Positions 1 through 11,025 are shown, counted from the stretch's first letter. The stretch: DNA of 64,000 nucleotides from Pelagibacteraceae bacterium AG-422-B15 (GCA_905182345.1 CAJJBG010000015.1:39544-103543), one strand, 5' to 3'. Made by a program: numbers and translations. Notes: generated from the sequence alone by a model not told the origin.

Positions 1-1279
1 AAGGTGGGCAAAATATCATACCATCTCTAACTGCACGCATTACTAAGCCATTCTCAGTACAATAATCTCTACAAATTCCACCTACAACTCCTGTCTCTGC
101 AAACATTTCTTTTTTTTCTTTATTTTTTACAAGCTCCACGGCACCTATAAAACTTTTCATTCTAACCTCTCCCACAAGAGAGTGTTCTGCAATTTCTTTC
201 ATGCGCTTTTCTAAATAAACTGAAGTTTTGCTAGAGTTTTCTATAAGGTTTTCTTCCCGAATAATCTTTAAATTTTCAATAGCTACTGCACAAGCAACTG
301 GGTGTCCTGAGTATGTGTAGCCATGATTAAAGTCTCCACCTTTTTCAATAAGGATATCAGTAACCCTTTTTCCTACCATGATGCCAGAAAGTGGTATGTA
401 TCCTGAGCTTATACCTTTGGCCATCGTAATAATGTCGGGCTTTATATTATAAGTATCACTGCCAAACCAATTTCCAGTACGTCCAAATCCACAAATCACC
501 TCATCAACAACTAATAAAATATCATATTCTTTACAAATCTCTTGAACTCTAGGCCAATAAGTTTCTGGTGGAATTATAACTCCTCCTGCACCTTGAATTG
601 GCTCGCCTATAAATGCTGCTATATTTTCAGCTCCAATTTCATTGATTTTTTCTTCTATTTTATTGGCTGTAAAAATTCCAAATTCTGCTGGAGTCATTTC
701 TGCTCCATATTTATACCAATATGGTGGCATAACATGTTCAAAGCCAGGCATCAATCCGCCCTGTTCATGCATCCCCGTCATACCACCCAAGCTAACTCCA
801 GCCATCGTACTTCCATGGTAGGCATATTCACGGCTTATAAATGTCTTTTTTTTAGGCTGCTCTTTTAAGTCCCAATAACGTCTGACCATTCTGACAACAG
901 TATCATTTGCTTCGGATCCACTAGATGAAAAGAATGCATGATTTAAATCATTCGGAGCAATTTCTGCAAGTTGTTGTGCAAGCTCAATAGATGGTGTTGT
1001 TGCTGTTTTAAAAAAAGAATTATAATAGGGTAATTCTTGCATTTGTTTATAAGCAACTTCAGCTAAATTTTTTCTACCATAACCGACATTAACACACCAA
1101 AGGCCGGACATAGCATCTAAGAACTGCTTATTATCACTATTTGTTAAATAAACTCCATCGGCCTTAACAATAATATTACTACCTTCTTTTGCTAGTGCTT
1201 TATAATTAGTAAATGGATGAAGGTGATGTGCAGTATCCATATCTTGCCATTGTTTTGTTGTTCTATTTAGATATGCCAT
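1..1279 (-). CDS. class III (omega) aminotransferase, truncated by window edge
   Basis: Reverse-strand reading from ATG at 1279: MAYLNRTTKQWQDMDTAHHLHPFTNYKAL...HAFFSSSGSEANDTVVRMVRRYW...DEVICGFGRTGNWFG...; typical PLP fold-type I class III aminotransferase motifs. Not in the ORF track because it runs off the window. Confidence 0.92.
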   Translation of the reverse strand, partial: MAYLNRTTKQWQDMDTAHHLHPFTNYKALAKEGSNIIVKADGVYLTNSDNKQFLDAMSGLWCVNVGYGRKNLAEVAYKQMQELPYYNSFFKTATTPSIELAQQLAEIAPNDLNHAFFSSSGSEANDTVVRMVRRYWDLKEQPKKKTFISREYAYHGSTMAGVSLGGMTGMHEQGGLMPGFEHVMPPYWYKYGAEMTPAEFGIFTANKIEEKINEIGAENIAAFIGEPIQGAGGVIIPPETYWPRVQEICKEYDILLVVDEVICGFGRTGNWFGSDTYNIKPDIITMAKGISSGYIPLSGIMVGKRVTDILIEKGGDFNHGYTYSGHPVACAVAIENLKIIREENLIENSSKTSVYLEKRMKEIAEHSLVGEVRMKSFIGAVELVKNKEKKEMFAETGVVGGICRDYCTENGLVMRAVRDGMIFCPP

Positions 1280-1281
1280 GA

Positions 1282-2487
1282 TTATTTAAATGCCTGTATT
1301 CCTGTTATTGATTTACCCAATATTAAAGTGTGGATATCATGAGTTCCTTCGTAAGTTTTTACTGTTTCAAGATTCATCATATGTCTCATAACATGATACT
1401 CATCTGATATTCCATTGCCACCTAAAATATCTCTCGAATTTCTGGCAATGTCTAGAGCTTTTGAACAATTATTTCTCTTAATCAAGCTTACCATATCACT
1501 ATTATTATTACCCGATTCTATCAATCTACCCACTTTAATTGCAGCCTGCAGCCCAAGAGCAATTTCAGTTTGCATATCTACTAACTTAGTTTGCACAAGT
1601 TGAGTTGCTGCAATAGGTTTTTCAAACATTATTCGATCTAGTGCATACTGCCTTGCAGTTGCATAACAGAATTCTGCAGCGCCAAGAACACCCCAAGCAA
1701 TTCCATATCGAGCACTGTTTAAGCAACTAAATGGTCCTTTTAATCCAATAACATTTGGAAGGACTTTGTCATGTGGACATAAGACATCTTCTAACACAAT
1801 CTGACCTGTAATAGATGCTCTCAATGAAAGTTTGCCTTCTATCTTTGGCGTAGAAAGTCCCTTGATTCCCTTATCAACAATAAATCCTAAAATTTTTCCT
1901 TCTTCATTTTTAGCCCAAACAATTAAAACATCGGCTACTGGTGAATTGCTTATCCACGTTTTAGTTCCATTTAAGATATAACCATCCGTTGTTTTTTTAG
2001 CTGTAGTTCTCATTGAATTTGGATCACTGCCTGCATCTGGTTCTGTTAAGCCAAAGCTTCCTATCATTTCACCTTTAGCTAGTTTTGGTAAATAAAAATT
2101 TTTCTGTTCTTCGGAGCCATATTTATAGATAGGAAACATAACTAAACTAGACTGTACAGACATCATAGAGCGATAGCCGCTATCCACTCTTTCTATCTCT
2201 CTTGTGATCAGGCCATATGTAATATAATTAGTTCCAGCACACCCATAGCCTTCTATCATTGGCCCTAGAATTCCTAGGGCACCCATCTCTTTAATTATAT
2301 CTGGATTAAAATGCTCATGCCTATTTTCCTTAATAATCCTAGGCATAAGCTTATCTTGACAGTAATTTTTTACAGAAGTTTGAACTAATTTTTCCTCTGA
2401 AGTTAATTGACCCTCGCTTATAAGCGGATCATCCCAAGATAACTCTTGTTTTGCATTTTCAGATTTATTTTTTATACTAAAGACCAT
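1282..2487 (-). CDS. gcdH: acyl-CoA dehydrogenase, glutaryl-CoA dehydrogenase-like
   Basis: ORF 1282..2565; likely true start is internal Met 27 ([14 protein letters not shown]) at 2487. Motifs [44 protein letters not shown] resemble GcdH. Confidence 0.85.
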   Translation of the reverse strand: MVFSIKNKSENAKQELSWDDPLISEGQLTSEEKLVQTSVKNYCQDKLMPRIIKENRHEHFNPDIIKEMGALGILGPMIEGYGCAGTNYITYGLITREIERVDSGYRSMMSVQSSLVMFPIYKYGSEEQKNFYLPKLAKGEMIGSFGLTEPDAGSDPNSMRTTAKKTTDGYILNGTKTWISNSPVADVLIVWAKNEEGKILGFIVDKGIKGLSTPKIEGKLSLRASITGQIVLEDVLCPHDKVLPNVIGLKGPFSCLNSARYGIAWGVLGAAEFCYATARQYALDRIMFEKPIAATQLVQTKLVDMQTEIALGLQAAIKVGRLIESGNNNSDMVSLIKRNNCSKALDIARNSRDILGGNGISDEYHVMRHMMNLETVKTYEGTHDIHTLILGKSITGIQAFK

Positions 2488-2543
2488 ATCTATAAGAAAT
2501 AAATGATATATATAATATATAAGAAGTAAATTTAAATTAAGAC

Positions 2544-3305
2544 ATGTATTCACCAACAAAACCAATAGTAGCTTTATTTGCTGATATTATTACAAAACCT
2601 GATGATAAAAGAATTTATCATGGGTCTGGTGCTAATTATATAAAGGCTCTGGCAACAGCTACTAATTGTGCTCCTATTATTTTGCCTGCTCTTCCTGGTA
2701 TAAATAATTATAGAAAAATTCTTGATAGAGTTGATGGAGTTATGCTTACTGGAAGCTTATCAAATGTTCATCCTGGTTTTTATAATAAAGATAAATTAGT
2801 AGAACCGTCTGACCTGGATAGAGATAAAACAGTCCTGCCATTAATTGACCACATCTTTAATAAGGAGATCCCAATGCTTGCAATATGTAGAGGGTTTCAA
2901 GAAGTTAATGTTGCAATGGGTGGATCGCTTCATGCAGATATTCATGATGTCCCTGGTCGAATGGATCATCGCGCTCCAAAAAAAGGTAGTTTGGAAAGTC
3001 AGTATGACAAGCAACATGAAATTTTTCTAACTGAAAATGGTAAGCTTGAAAAATTAGCTGGCTCTCCTACGCTTGAAGTAAATTCACTTCACACACAAGG
3101 AATTGATCAACTAGGAAAATCTTTAGTTATTGAAGCCGTAGCCAAAGATGAAACTATTGAAGCTATAAGCTTAGATAATTATAGTGGATTTTTCTATGGT
3201 GTACAATGGCATCCAGAGACTAGCGTCGAAACAGATGATTTTTCTAAAAAACTCTTTTCTCAGTTTAATGATGCTGTTGAGTCTAGAAACTTAAATGGAA
3301 AATAA
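2544..3305 (+). CDS. class I glutamine amidotransferase-like / gamma-glutamyl-GABA hydrolase family (peptidase C26)
   Basis: [26 protein letters not shown] and VQWHPETS motifs; PuuD-like. Confidence 0.88.
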   Translation: MYSPTKPIVALFADIITKPDDKRIYHGSGANYIKALATATNCAPIILPALPGINNYRKILDRVDGVMLTGSLSNVHPGFYNKDKLVEPSDLDRDKTVLPLIDHIFNKEIPMLAICRGFQEVNVAMGGSLHADIHDVPGRMDHRAPKKGSLESQYDKQHEIFLTENGKLEKLAGSPTLEVNSLHTQGIDQLGKSLVIEAVAKDETIEAISLDNYSGFFYGVQWHPETSVETDDFSKKLFSQFNDAVESRNLNGK

Positions 3306-3306
3306 C

Positions 3307-4308
3307 TTATCTTTTATTAATTCGGCTTTTAGATATTCTTGCCGCTTCATTAATCGCAGCAATTAAGCTGCTTTCATTAGCAATAAACTTTTTGGCAATA
3401 TCAAACCCTGTTCCATGATCTGGGCTTGTTCTTACTAGGTTTAATCCAACTGTAAAATTTATTGTATTATAAAAATCAATTGTTTTTACTGGAATTAAAG
3501 CTTGATCATGATACATGCATAAAACCGCATCATAGTTTTTAAGATTCTCCGGAGTAAAGGCTGTATCTGCAGCAACAGGTCCTTCAACTTTTATTATTTT
3601 TTTTAATGCATTAATAGCTGGTTTAATAACTTTATTTTCCTCATTACCCAACAAGCCATTATCACTAGCATGTGGGTTTAATCCTGTAACTATAATTTTT
3701 GGCGATTTAATATTAAAATCATTTTTTAAAGATCGATTCATTAATATAAGGGTGTCTTTAATGGTCTTTTTTGTTATTAATTTACTTACTTTTTTAAGCG
3801 GTACGTGAACAGTTAATGGGACTACTTTAAGAGTTTTATTAATTAACATCATACAAAAATTTTTTGATTTACTTTTTTTTGCTAAATACTCTGTGTGTCC
3901 CCTGAAGCTCTTTAAGGCGTAGCTAATAATTTCTTTAGAAACTGGATTAGTAACTATTGCCGACACTTTTTTAGTTTTTATAAATCCTAAAGCTAAATCA
4001 ATTGCCTTTAAAATTATTCTTGCATTTTTTTTACTTGGTTTTCCCAATTGGGTATTTTTGCATACATCTAGATGGTAAATAGGCAAAAAACTCTTAAACA
4101 CCCTATTGACATCTTCTATTGAATCTATCTTTTTTAAAGGCACATTAATCTTCATTGCTTTTGTAATAGCTAAAACATACTCATAATCATGGATTAAAAA
4201 GAAAGGATTTTTCCCATTATTTTTTTTCCATGCTTTTAATGTTATTTCAATTCCAATACCAGATGGATCTCCCATAGTCACTGCAATTGGTTTATTTAGA
4301 TCACTCAT
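3307..4308 (-). CDS. pdxA: 4-hydroxythreonine-4-phosphate dehydrogenase
   Basis: VTMGDPSGIGIEI, TNPVSKE, RGHTEYLAKK, GLNPHASDNGLLGNEE, MYHDQALIPVK. Confidence 0.96.
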   Translation of the reverse strand: MSDLNKPIAVTMGDPSGIGIEITLKAWKKNNGKNPFFLIHDYEYVLAITKAMKINVPLKKIDSIEDVNRVFKSFLPIYHLDVCKNTQLGKPSKKNARIILKAIDLALGFIKTKKVSAIVTNPVSKEIISYALKSFRGHTEYLAKKSKSKNFCMMLINKTLKVVPLTVHVPLKKVSKLITKKTIKDTLILMNRSLKNDFNIKSPKIIVTGLNPHASDNGLLGNEENKVIKPAINALKKIIKVEGPVAADTAFTPENLKNYDAVLCMYHDQALIPVKTIDFYNTINFTVGLNLVRTSPDHGTGFDIAKKFIANESSLIAAINEAARISKSRINKR

Positions 4309-4314
4309 TTTGTT

Positions 4315-4917
4315 TTAAAAAATTCCAAAAATTTTCTTTTTGAATTGATTTTTACATTTATCAAGTTGTTGTTTATATTTCTTTGATCGTTTATCTACTA
4401 TCTTTGCAGTATTAATCAGCCATTGTTGATTTTTATAAGTCTTATTCTTATAACCACCATGGCCTTCATGGTATGCGAGGTATTGATTGTATGCATCATT
4501 TTTTTTAATACCGTTTATTTTATAAGTTTTATTAATATACCAGCCTGTAAAATCAACTGCATCTGCAAAATTAACTCTTGATGCTAGCGGTCTATTTTCC
4601 TCTTTCTTGTACCAGTTCCAAGTTGAGTCAATTGCTTGTGAATAGCCAAACGCACTAGATTTTCTTTTCCACGGAATAAGGCCCAGTAATTTTGTTCTTT
4701 CTGGCTTAACTCTATTTTGAAATGAAGACTCTTGTCGCAAAATAGACATTTGAACATGAATAGGTGCTCCCCATTGTTCTTCTGATCTATTAACCAAGCG
4801 ATACCACGATGATTTATCTTTAAATATTTGACAAATATTCTCTTGCTGTTGTGGGGGTTTGCTCGCACAGCCAGATAAAATAAGTCCTATTAGTAAAAAA
4901 GAAGTGATGAATTTCAT
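4315..4917 (-). CDS. lipoprotein with transglycosylase SLT-like domain
   Basis: Lipobox LILSGCAS; ILRQESSFQNRVKP...SSAFGYSQAIDSTW lysozyme-like/SLT pattern. Confidence 0.8.
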   Translation of the reverse strand: MKFITSFLLIGLILSGCASKPPQQQENICQIFKDKSSWYRLVNRSEEQWGAPIHVQMSILRQESSFQNRVKPERTKLLGLIPWKRKSSAFGYSQAIDSTWNWYKKEENRPLASRVNFADAVDFTGWYINKTYKINGIKKNDAYNQYLAYHEGHGGYKNKTYKNQQWLINTAKIVDKRSKKYKQQLDKCKNQFKKKIFGIF

Positions 4918-4967
4918 AATTTATATTTACTTAAAGTTATATAAATAATACCTTTCGCAAGTCTTAA

Positions 4968-5882
4968 ATGAAACCTCTATTTAAACCAGAATTATTAAGT
5001 TGGCTATGCCTAGTTACACTGGCCATAGTTTGGGGCTTAAACTTTATCTTTATTAAGATAAGTGTGGAAGATGTTGGACCTACAGTTAATGTTTTTTTAA
5101 GGCTTCTTTTAGGCTCAGCTATTCTTTCCATATATTTAAAAAGCTCTAAGCGCTCACTTCCTCTAAAAAATAAAAATATAATATTTTATTTAATCGTTGG
5201 ACTACTTGGAATGGCACTACCATTCTTTTTGATTTCTTCTGCAGAAGTTCATATTGATTCTGGTATTGCTGGATTGCTAATGTCGCCAATGCCACTACTT
5301 ACTTTAGGCCTATCTGCACTTTTTCTTAAAGATGAAATTATTAATAAAACAAAAATTTTATCTTTCATTGTGGCTTTTTGTGGATTGATTGTCTTATTTG
5401 GTCCTGAGAATATATTATCCTTGGGAGGTGAAAATAGAATCCAATTTTATAGTCAAATTATAGTTTTTATAGCAGCATGTAGCTATGGCACTAATGCTAT
5501 TATATCTAAACTTGCTCCCAAAATAGATGTTGTTGCAATGGCAACTGGTGCCTGTGTCGGTGGTTTAATTTTTATTACACCTTTGGCTGTTTTCTATGAT
5601 CCCATATTTGCAGCAACCTTCACTAATGAATCTATTGTTGCAATAATTATTCAAGGTGTATTTGGTACTGCTATAGCCAACATTCTATTTTTTAAGATCA
5701 TTGAACTTAGGGGGCCGGTCTTTTTATCTCTAATTAATTTTATGATACCTCCAATCGCTTTCTTTTCTGGTGTTCTATTTTTGAATGAAACAATTAAGAT
5801 TAATGCCTTATTAGCATTGTTAATGATATTATTGGCTTTGTTTATAAATTATAGATCCTCAAAAACTAACTCAACAAATTGA
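4968..5882 (+). CDS. EamA/DMT family transporter
   Basis: 10-TM hydrophobic pattern; WGLNFIFIKISVEDVGP, GVLFLNETI. Confidence 0.88.
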   Translation: MKPLFKPELLSWLCLVTLAIVWGLNFIFIKISVEDVGPTVNVFLRLLLGSAILSIYLKSSKRSLPLKNKNIIFYLIVGLLGMALPFFLISSAEVHIDSGIAGLLMSPMPLLTLGLSALFLKDEIINKTKILSFIVAFCGLIVLFGPENILSLGGENRIQFYSQIIVFIAACSYGTNAIISKLAPKIDVVAMATGACVGGLIFITPLAVFYDPIFAATFTNESIVAIIIQGVFGTAIANILFFKIIELRGPVFLSLINFMIPPIAFFSGVLFLNETIKINALLALLMILLALFINYRSSKTNSTN

Positions 5883-5922
5883 TTGCTCACTTATATCTGG
5901 TGAAATATATTTAAAGCAACTT

Positions 5923-6684
5923 ATGCTCTCAATTCAAAATCTTTCGAAAAACTTTGGCGGAATAAAAGCTGTTAATAATGTTTCACTGAATATAAAAAAA
6001 GGCTCAATCACTGGTCTCATAGGGCCAAATGGAGCTGGAAAAACAACACTATTTAATATCATTGCTGGAAATATTAAAAATAATTCTGGTCAAATCTTTC
6101 TTGAGAATGATGATATTACACATCTGCCATCACATGAATTATTTGATAAAGGTTTATTAAGAACTTTTCAAATAGCACATGAGTTTTCAAGACTTACTGT
6201 GCTGGAAAATTTAATGGTAGTTCCAGGGGCACAAACTGGTGAAAAATTAATTGGTACTTGGTTTAATTATTCAAAAGTAAAGACTGAAGAAATTGCTATT
6301 CGTGAGAAAGCTGAAGAAGTAATTGAATTTTTAAAACTTACTCACTTAACACACGAGTTGGCTGGAAATCTTTCTGGAGGACAAAAAAAACTTTTAGAGC
6401 TTGGAAGAACCATGATGGTTGATGCAAAACTAGTACTCTTAGATGAAGTGGGTGCAGGAGTAAATAGAACTTTACTAAAAGATATAGCATCAACTATTTT
6501 AAGATTAAACCAGGAACGGGGCTATACATTCTGCATGATTGAACATGATATAGATTTTATTAGTGAACTTTGTGACTGGGTGATTGTTATGGCTGAAGGA
6601 AGCATATTGACTCAAGGAAAAATAGAAGAAATTAAAAATAATGAATCTGTTATTGAGGCCTACCTAGGAAAGACAAAATTATAA
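5923..6684 (+). CDS. livG: branched-chain amino acid ABC transporter ATP-binding protein LivG-like
   Basis: Walker A GPNGAGKTT, LSGGQKKLLELGR signature; start of a LivGFHM-like operon. Confidence 0.88.
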   Translation: MLSIQNLSKNFGGIKAVNNVSLNIKKGSITGLIGPNGAGKTTLFNIIAGNIKNNSGQIFLENDDITHLPSHELFDKGLLRTFQIAHEFSRLTVLENLMVVPGAQTGEKLIGTWFNYSKVKTEEIAIREKAEEVIEFLKLTHLTHELAGNLSGGQKKLLELGRTMMVDAKLVLLDEVGAGVNRTLLKDIASTILRLNQERGYTFCMIEHDIDFISELCDWVIVMAEGSILTQGKIEEIKNNESVIEAYLGKTKL

Positions 6685-7394
6685 TGCAAAATAAATACTT
6701 TGAATGTCATAATTTAATAGGTGGATATGGTGGTGCTGATATTCTTCATGGTTGTAGTATTGCAATTGATAAAAATGAAATTGTAGTAATTGTTGGTCCT
6801 AATGGTGCTGGTAAATCTACGGCTATGAAAGCTATGCTTGGGATGATTCAAATAAAATCTGGAACAATCTCTTTTAATGGTAATGATATTTCAAAGCTTT
6901 CTCCTCAAGATAGAATTAATCAGGGTCTTAGCTTTGTACCGCAAACAAATAATGTCTTTACAGAGCTTACTGTTAGAGAAAATTTAGAAATTGGAGCTTA
7001 TATTAGAAAAGATAATTTTGAGGAAACAATAGAACAGATTTATGATTTATTTCCTGTGTTAAAAGATAAGCGTTCCCAGTTAGCTGGAGAATTGTCAGGT
7101 GGACAAAGACAGCAGGTCGCCGTAGGCCGAGCTTTAATGACCAAGCCTTCAGTTCTAATGCTTGATGAGCCTACAGCTGGTGTTTCACCAATTGTTATGG
7201 ATGAATTATTTGAGCGCATAATTGAAATAAAAAAAACTGGTATGGCTATATTGATTGTTGAACAAAATGCTAAACAAGCTCTCAATATTGCAGACTATGG
7301 CTATGTTTTGGTAAATGGAGAAAATAAACATTTTGGCACAGGTGCTGAGCTGTTAGACAACAAAGAAGTAAGACAATCTTTTTTAGGGGGTTAA
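6684..7394 (+). CDS. livF: branched-chain amino acid ABC transporter ATP-binding protein LivF-like
   Basis: Walker A GPNGAGKST, LSGGQRQQVAVGRALM, VEQNAKQAL typical of LivF. Confidence 0.88.
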   Translation: MQNKYFECHNLIGGYGGADILHGCSIAIDKNEIVVIVGPNGAGKSTAMKAMLGMIQIKSGTISFNGNDISKLSPQDRINQGLSFVPQTNNVFTELTVRENLEIGAYIRKDNFEETIEQIYDLFPVLKDKRSQLAGELSGGQRQQVAVGRALMTKPSVLMLDEPTAGVSPIVMDELFERIIEIKKTGMAILIVEQNAKQALNIADYGYVLVNGENKHFGTGAELLDNKEVRQSFLGG

Positions 7395-7401
7395 TTTTAA
7401 A

Positions 7402-8421
7402 TTGGAATATATAGATATAATAAACGCAATTGTTTTGCTTTCTAATTTTGTTTTATTGCCTGCAATTACTTATGGCTCGCAACTAGCTTTAGCTGCATTG
7501 GGTGTTACTTTAATCTATGCAGTTTTAAGATTTTCAAATTTTGCACATGGTGATTTAATGTCATTTGGTACGATGGCAACTATTTTAATTACATGGTGGC
7601 TACAAAGCATAGGAATAACTGGAGGCATATTGCCAACAGCCCTAATTGCTTTACCATTTGGAATTTTAGCAACAATCATCTTATGTTTATTTATTGATCG
7701 AAGTGTTTATAAATTTTATAGAAAACAAAAAAGTGTTCCTGTGGTTTTTATGATTGTCTCAGTTGGTGTTATGTTTACTTTAAATGCACTTGTTAGATTT
7801 ATTATTGGGCCTAATGATCGTAAATTTTTTGATGGTGAAAAATTTATCATTAAAGCGATTGAGTTTAAAAATTTAACTGGACTTGATGAGGGTCTTGCAA
7901 TCAGATCAACCCAAGTAATTACAATTGTTGTTGCTATAGTAACAATGGTATTATTATTTTGGTTTTTGCAAAAATCTAAAACTGGAAAATCTATGCGTGC
8001 ATTTTCTAACAATGAAGACTTAGCCTTGCTTTCAGGTATTAATCCAGATCGAGTAGTCTTATACACTTGGATTATTGTAGGTGCGTTAGCAACTATTGCT
8101 GGTGTTTTATATGGATTAGATAAAAGCTTTAAACCTTATACATATTTTTCACTCGTACTGCCTATGTTTGCTGCAGCAATTATTGGTGGAGTTGGTAGTC
8201 CGATAGGTGCAATTGTTGGCGGCTATATTATTGGATTTTCAGAAGTAATGCTTACATATGCTTATAAAAAATTCTTAATGTATATTTTACCAACTAACCT
8301 GGAGCCATCTGGTCTAGTGCAATTTCTATCTACTGATTATAAATTTGCTATATCTTTTATCATACTTGTCATTGTTCTAATAATTAGGCCAACTGGAATA
8401 TTTAAAGGAAAAACATTATGA
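7402..8421 (+). CDS. livH: branched-chain amino acid ABC transporter permease LivH-like
   Basis: ALGVTLIYAVLRFSNFAHGDLMSFG, AIIGGVGSPIGAIVGG; TTG start in the track. Confidence 0.86.
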   Translation: MEYIDIINAIVLLSNFVLLPAITYGSQLALAALGVTLIYAVLRFSNFAHGDLMSFGTMATILITWWLQSIGITGGILPTALIALPFGILATIILCLFIDRSVYKFYRKQKSVPVVFMIVSVGVMFTLNALVRFIIGPNDRKFFDGEKFIIKAIEFKNLTGLDEGLAIRSTQVITIVVAIVTMVLLFWFLQKSKTGKSMRAFSNNEDLALLSGINPDRVVLYTWIIVGALATIAGVLYGLDKSFKPYTYFSLVLPMFAAAIIGGVGSPIGAIVGGYIIGFSEVMLTYAYKKFLMYILPTNLEPSGLVQFLSTDYKFAISFIILVIVLIIRPTGIFKGKTL

Positions 8422-9788
8422 TTGAAAAGTTAAGAGCCCCTATTGCCTTCTTATTTATGGGGCTCTTATTGTTATCAGTTGGGTTTGGACAATCTTGGTC
8501 AGTTGCATTAGGAATTATTAACCTATGTTTAATTTCAGCGATTATGTCACTTGGGGTCAATATTCAGTGGGGATATGCTGGATTATTTAATGCAGGCATT
8601 ATGGGTTTTGTTGCAATAGGTGGTGTCTCGGCAGTACTGGTGTCACATGAGCCGGTCCAGGAGGCGTGGTCTTTAGGTGGTTTCGGATTATTAACAAGTT
8701 TGTTAGTTATAGTATCAGGTTATATTTTAGTTTTACTTATACGAAAAAATTTAAGTTCTCTTTTATTAAGAAGAATAATGATCACCACAATATCATTACT
8801 AGGCTTATTTATCGTTTTATACTTTTATAAACCCGCTGTAAGTTCAATTGAATCAATTAATCCAGCTAAAACTGGATTTCTTGGTGGGCTTGGTTTGCCT
8901 ATTATTTATTCTTGGTTAGTAGGTGGAATTTTTGCTGGCATAGTTGCCTTCTTTATAGGGAAAATTACCCTTGGCCTAAGATCTGATTATTTAGCAATAG
9001 CAACATTGGGTATTTCTGAGATTGTTATTGCAATATTAAAGCATGAGGATTGGCTGTCACGAGGTGTAAAAAATGTTACTGGACTCAGTAGGCCTGTGCC
9101 ATACGAAGTTGATTTACAACAAGCCGATTGGTTTATTACTTTAGTATCATGGATTAATCATCAAAAGATATCAGCTATTTTAAATTTAACAGATCAACAA
9201 ATTTATATTAATCAACTAATAATTGATTCATCTGGTTTATATGTAAAAATTTGTTATGCGCTTTTATTTACAGTTGTTTTATTGATAATTCTTGCTTTTA
9301 GCAATCGTGCGTTAAATTCTCCCTGGGGTAGAATGATGAGAGCAATTAGAGACAATGAGGATGCAGCAAGCGCTATCGGTAAAAATATTTTTAAACAACA
9401 TCTCCAAGTATTTATAATTGGATCGGCTGTTGTGGGAATTGCTGGTGCAATGCTTACTACTTTAGATGGTCAATTCACTCCTGGCAGCTATCAGCCTCTT
9501 AGATTCACATTTATTGTTTGGATTATGGTAATTGTAGGTGGAAGTGGAAACAATCTTGGTTCAATTTTTGGAGGTTTTTTTGTATGGTTTATGTGGATAG
9601 AGGCGGAACCCTTATCAATATTTATAGTTCATGCGTTAACAGGTGGCCTGGATTTTGACAATGTAATTAGATTGCATCTAATTAAAAGTGCACCACATTT
9701 AAGGTTATTCTTGATGGGAATGATATTACTGCTGACAATGCGATTTATGCCACAAGGTGTAATACCAGAAACTATAAAGCGGACATAA
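8418..9788 (+). CDS. livM: branched-chain amino acid ABC transporter permease LivM-like
   Basis: GYAGLFNAG, LRSDYLAIATLGISEI, WGRMMRAIRDNEDAA. Confidence 0.86.
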   Translation: MIEKLRAPIAFLFMGLLLLSVGFGQSWSVALGIINLCLISAIMSLGVNIQWGYAGLFNAGIMGFVAIGGVSAVLVSHEPVQEAWSLGGFGLLTSLLVIVSGYILVLLIRKNLSSLLLRRIMITTISLLGLFIVLYFYKPAVSSIESINPAKTGFLGGLGLPIIYSWLVGGIFAGIVAFFIGKITLGLRSDYLAIATLGISEIVIAILKHEDWLSRGVKNVTGLSRPVPYEVDLQQADWFITLVSWINHQKISAILNLTDQQIYINQLIIDSSGLYVKICYALLFTVVLLIILAFSNRALNSPWGRMMRAIRDNEDAASAIGKNIFKQHLQVFIIGSAVVGIAGAMLTTLDGQFTPGSYQPLRFTFIVWIMVIVGGSGNNLGSIFGGFFVWFMWIEAEPLSIFIVHALTGGLDFDNVIRLHLIKSAPHLRLFLMGMILLLTMRFMPQGVIPETIKRT

Positions 9789-9790
9789 AA

Positions 9791-9824
9791 AAACTCGACA
9801 GCCCTTTTTAAGACTGCCGAGTTT
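9791..9824 (-). terminator. intrinsic terminator for the livK-like gene
   Basis: Stem AAACTCG(a)CAG / CTG(c)CGAGTTT at 9791-9801 and 9814-9824; minus-strand transcript continues into a U-run (complement of the A-run 9785-9793). Confidence 0.7.
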
Positions 9825-9837
9825 GAAAGTTAGCTTA

Positions 9838-11025
9838 TTATCTAAATTTAATTGTATTAAATTTACCACCACCAATTTCTAGTTCTTTAAATGAACCTGT
9901 AGATTCACCAACTTCAGTAAACTCTACATTAGTAGCTCCTTGATAGTTTACTTGGCCGCCATTGCTTAAAATATCTAAAGCTTTAGCTAGTTCTCCTGGC
10001 AATATTATTTCACCCGGTGCATTAGCTACGTTCATAATATTTGCCGCAATTGAAGCGCGATCAGAAGAGTTGCCTGCTTGCATTGCTAAGATCATTAGCG
10101 CCGCTGCGTCGTAAGACTCTGGTTCGTATGGTCCGTCACCTGGAATTCCATTTGCGCTTGCAACTGCTTTGAAGACATTCGCTCCTTCAGAATCAGATCC
10201 TGCAATTGTTCCGAATGTTCCACTTAAGTCACCGTCAACATTATCTATTAAGCTTTGTCCAATCATACCATCACTTAAAATAAATCTTGAAAATGCCCCT
10301 GAATCAATTGAGCTTTGAATAATTCCTCTTCCACCTTGATCAAGATATCCAATTACCAAAAGTTCTTGCGCACCAGAGGCAGACAAGGCAGCAACTTCAG
10401 CTGAATAATCTCCCTTACCATCTTCATGTGCAGCATCCATTGTAACTGTTCCACCTAGTGTTTTAAATGCAGAACTAAAGCTATCCGCCAAACCTTTGCC
10501 ATAGTCATTGTTTGTATAGGTAACTGCAACTTCTGAAATACCTCTTTCAATTACAACCTGTGCTAAAATTTCTCCACCTCTTGCATCAGATGGCGCAGTT
10601 CTAAAAAAATAACCATTGTCATCTATGTCTGTTAAAGCTGGTGATGTTGCTGATGGTGAAATCATTGTTACACCATTTGGTATTGCAACATTATTAGCTA
10701 TTGCAGTTGTTACACCTGAACAGTCAGCGCCCATTATGCCTGCCACCCTATCTGATGTTACTAATCTATCTGCTGCTGAAGTAGCTGCAGCTGCATCAAT
10801 ACATGTGGAATCTGCTCTCACAACTTCTATAGTAGATCCACCCAATAGCTTGCCTGAATCAGAGGCTTCTTTAAAAGCTAGTTCTGCTGAAGCTGCCATA
10901 GTTGGTGTTAGTGATTCAATTGGTCCTGTAAAACCAAGAATGACTCCCATTTTAATATTTTCTGCCACTACTGACGTAGTTAGCATTGCTACACTTAATA
11001 TTGCAGCTATCATTACTTTTTTCAT
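9838..11025 (-). CDS. ABC transporter periplasmic substrate-binding protein (LivK-like)
   Basis: Signal peptide MKKVMIAAILSVAMLTTSVVA; IKMGVILGFTGPIESL...GVTTAIANN periplasmic binding protein type 1 pattern. Confidence 0.88.
   Translation of the reverse strand: MKKVMIAAILSVAMLTTSVVAENIKMGVILGFTGPIESLTPTMAASAELAFKEASDSGKLLGGSTIEVVRADSTCIDAAAATSAADRLVTSDRVAGIMGADCSGVTTAIANNVAIPNGVTMISPSATSPALTDIDDNGYFFRTAPSDARGGEILAQVVIERGISEVAVTYTNNDYGKGLADSFSSAFKTLGGTVTMDAAHEDGKGDYSAEVAALSASGAQELLVIGYLDQGGRGIIQSSIDSGAFSRFILSDGMIGQSLIDNVDGDLSGTFGTIAGSDSEGANVFKAVASANGIPGDGPYEPESYDAAALMILAMQAGNSSDRASIAANIMNVANAPGEIILPGELAKALDILSNGGQVNYQGATNVEFTEVGESTGSFKELEIGGGKFNTIKFR

Noticed and set aside
542-868. Plus-strand ORF of 108 aa in the track
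   Set aside because: Lies antisense inside the well-supported aminotransferase; composition is low-complexity and unlike a protein.
4584-4868. 94-aa minus ORF overlapping the SLT lipoprotein
   Set aside because: Out-of-frame overlap with a gene that has a clear lipobox and domain.
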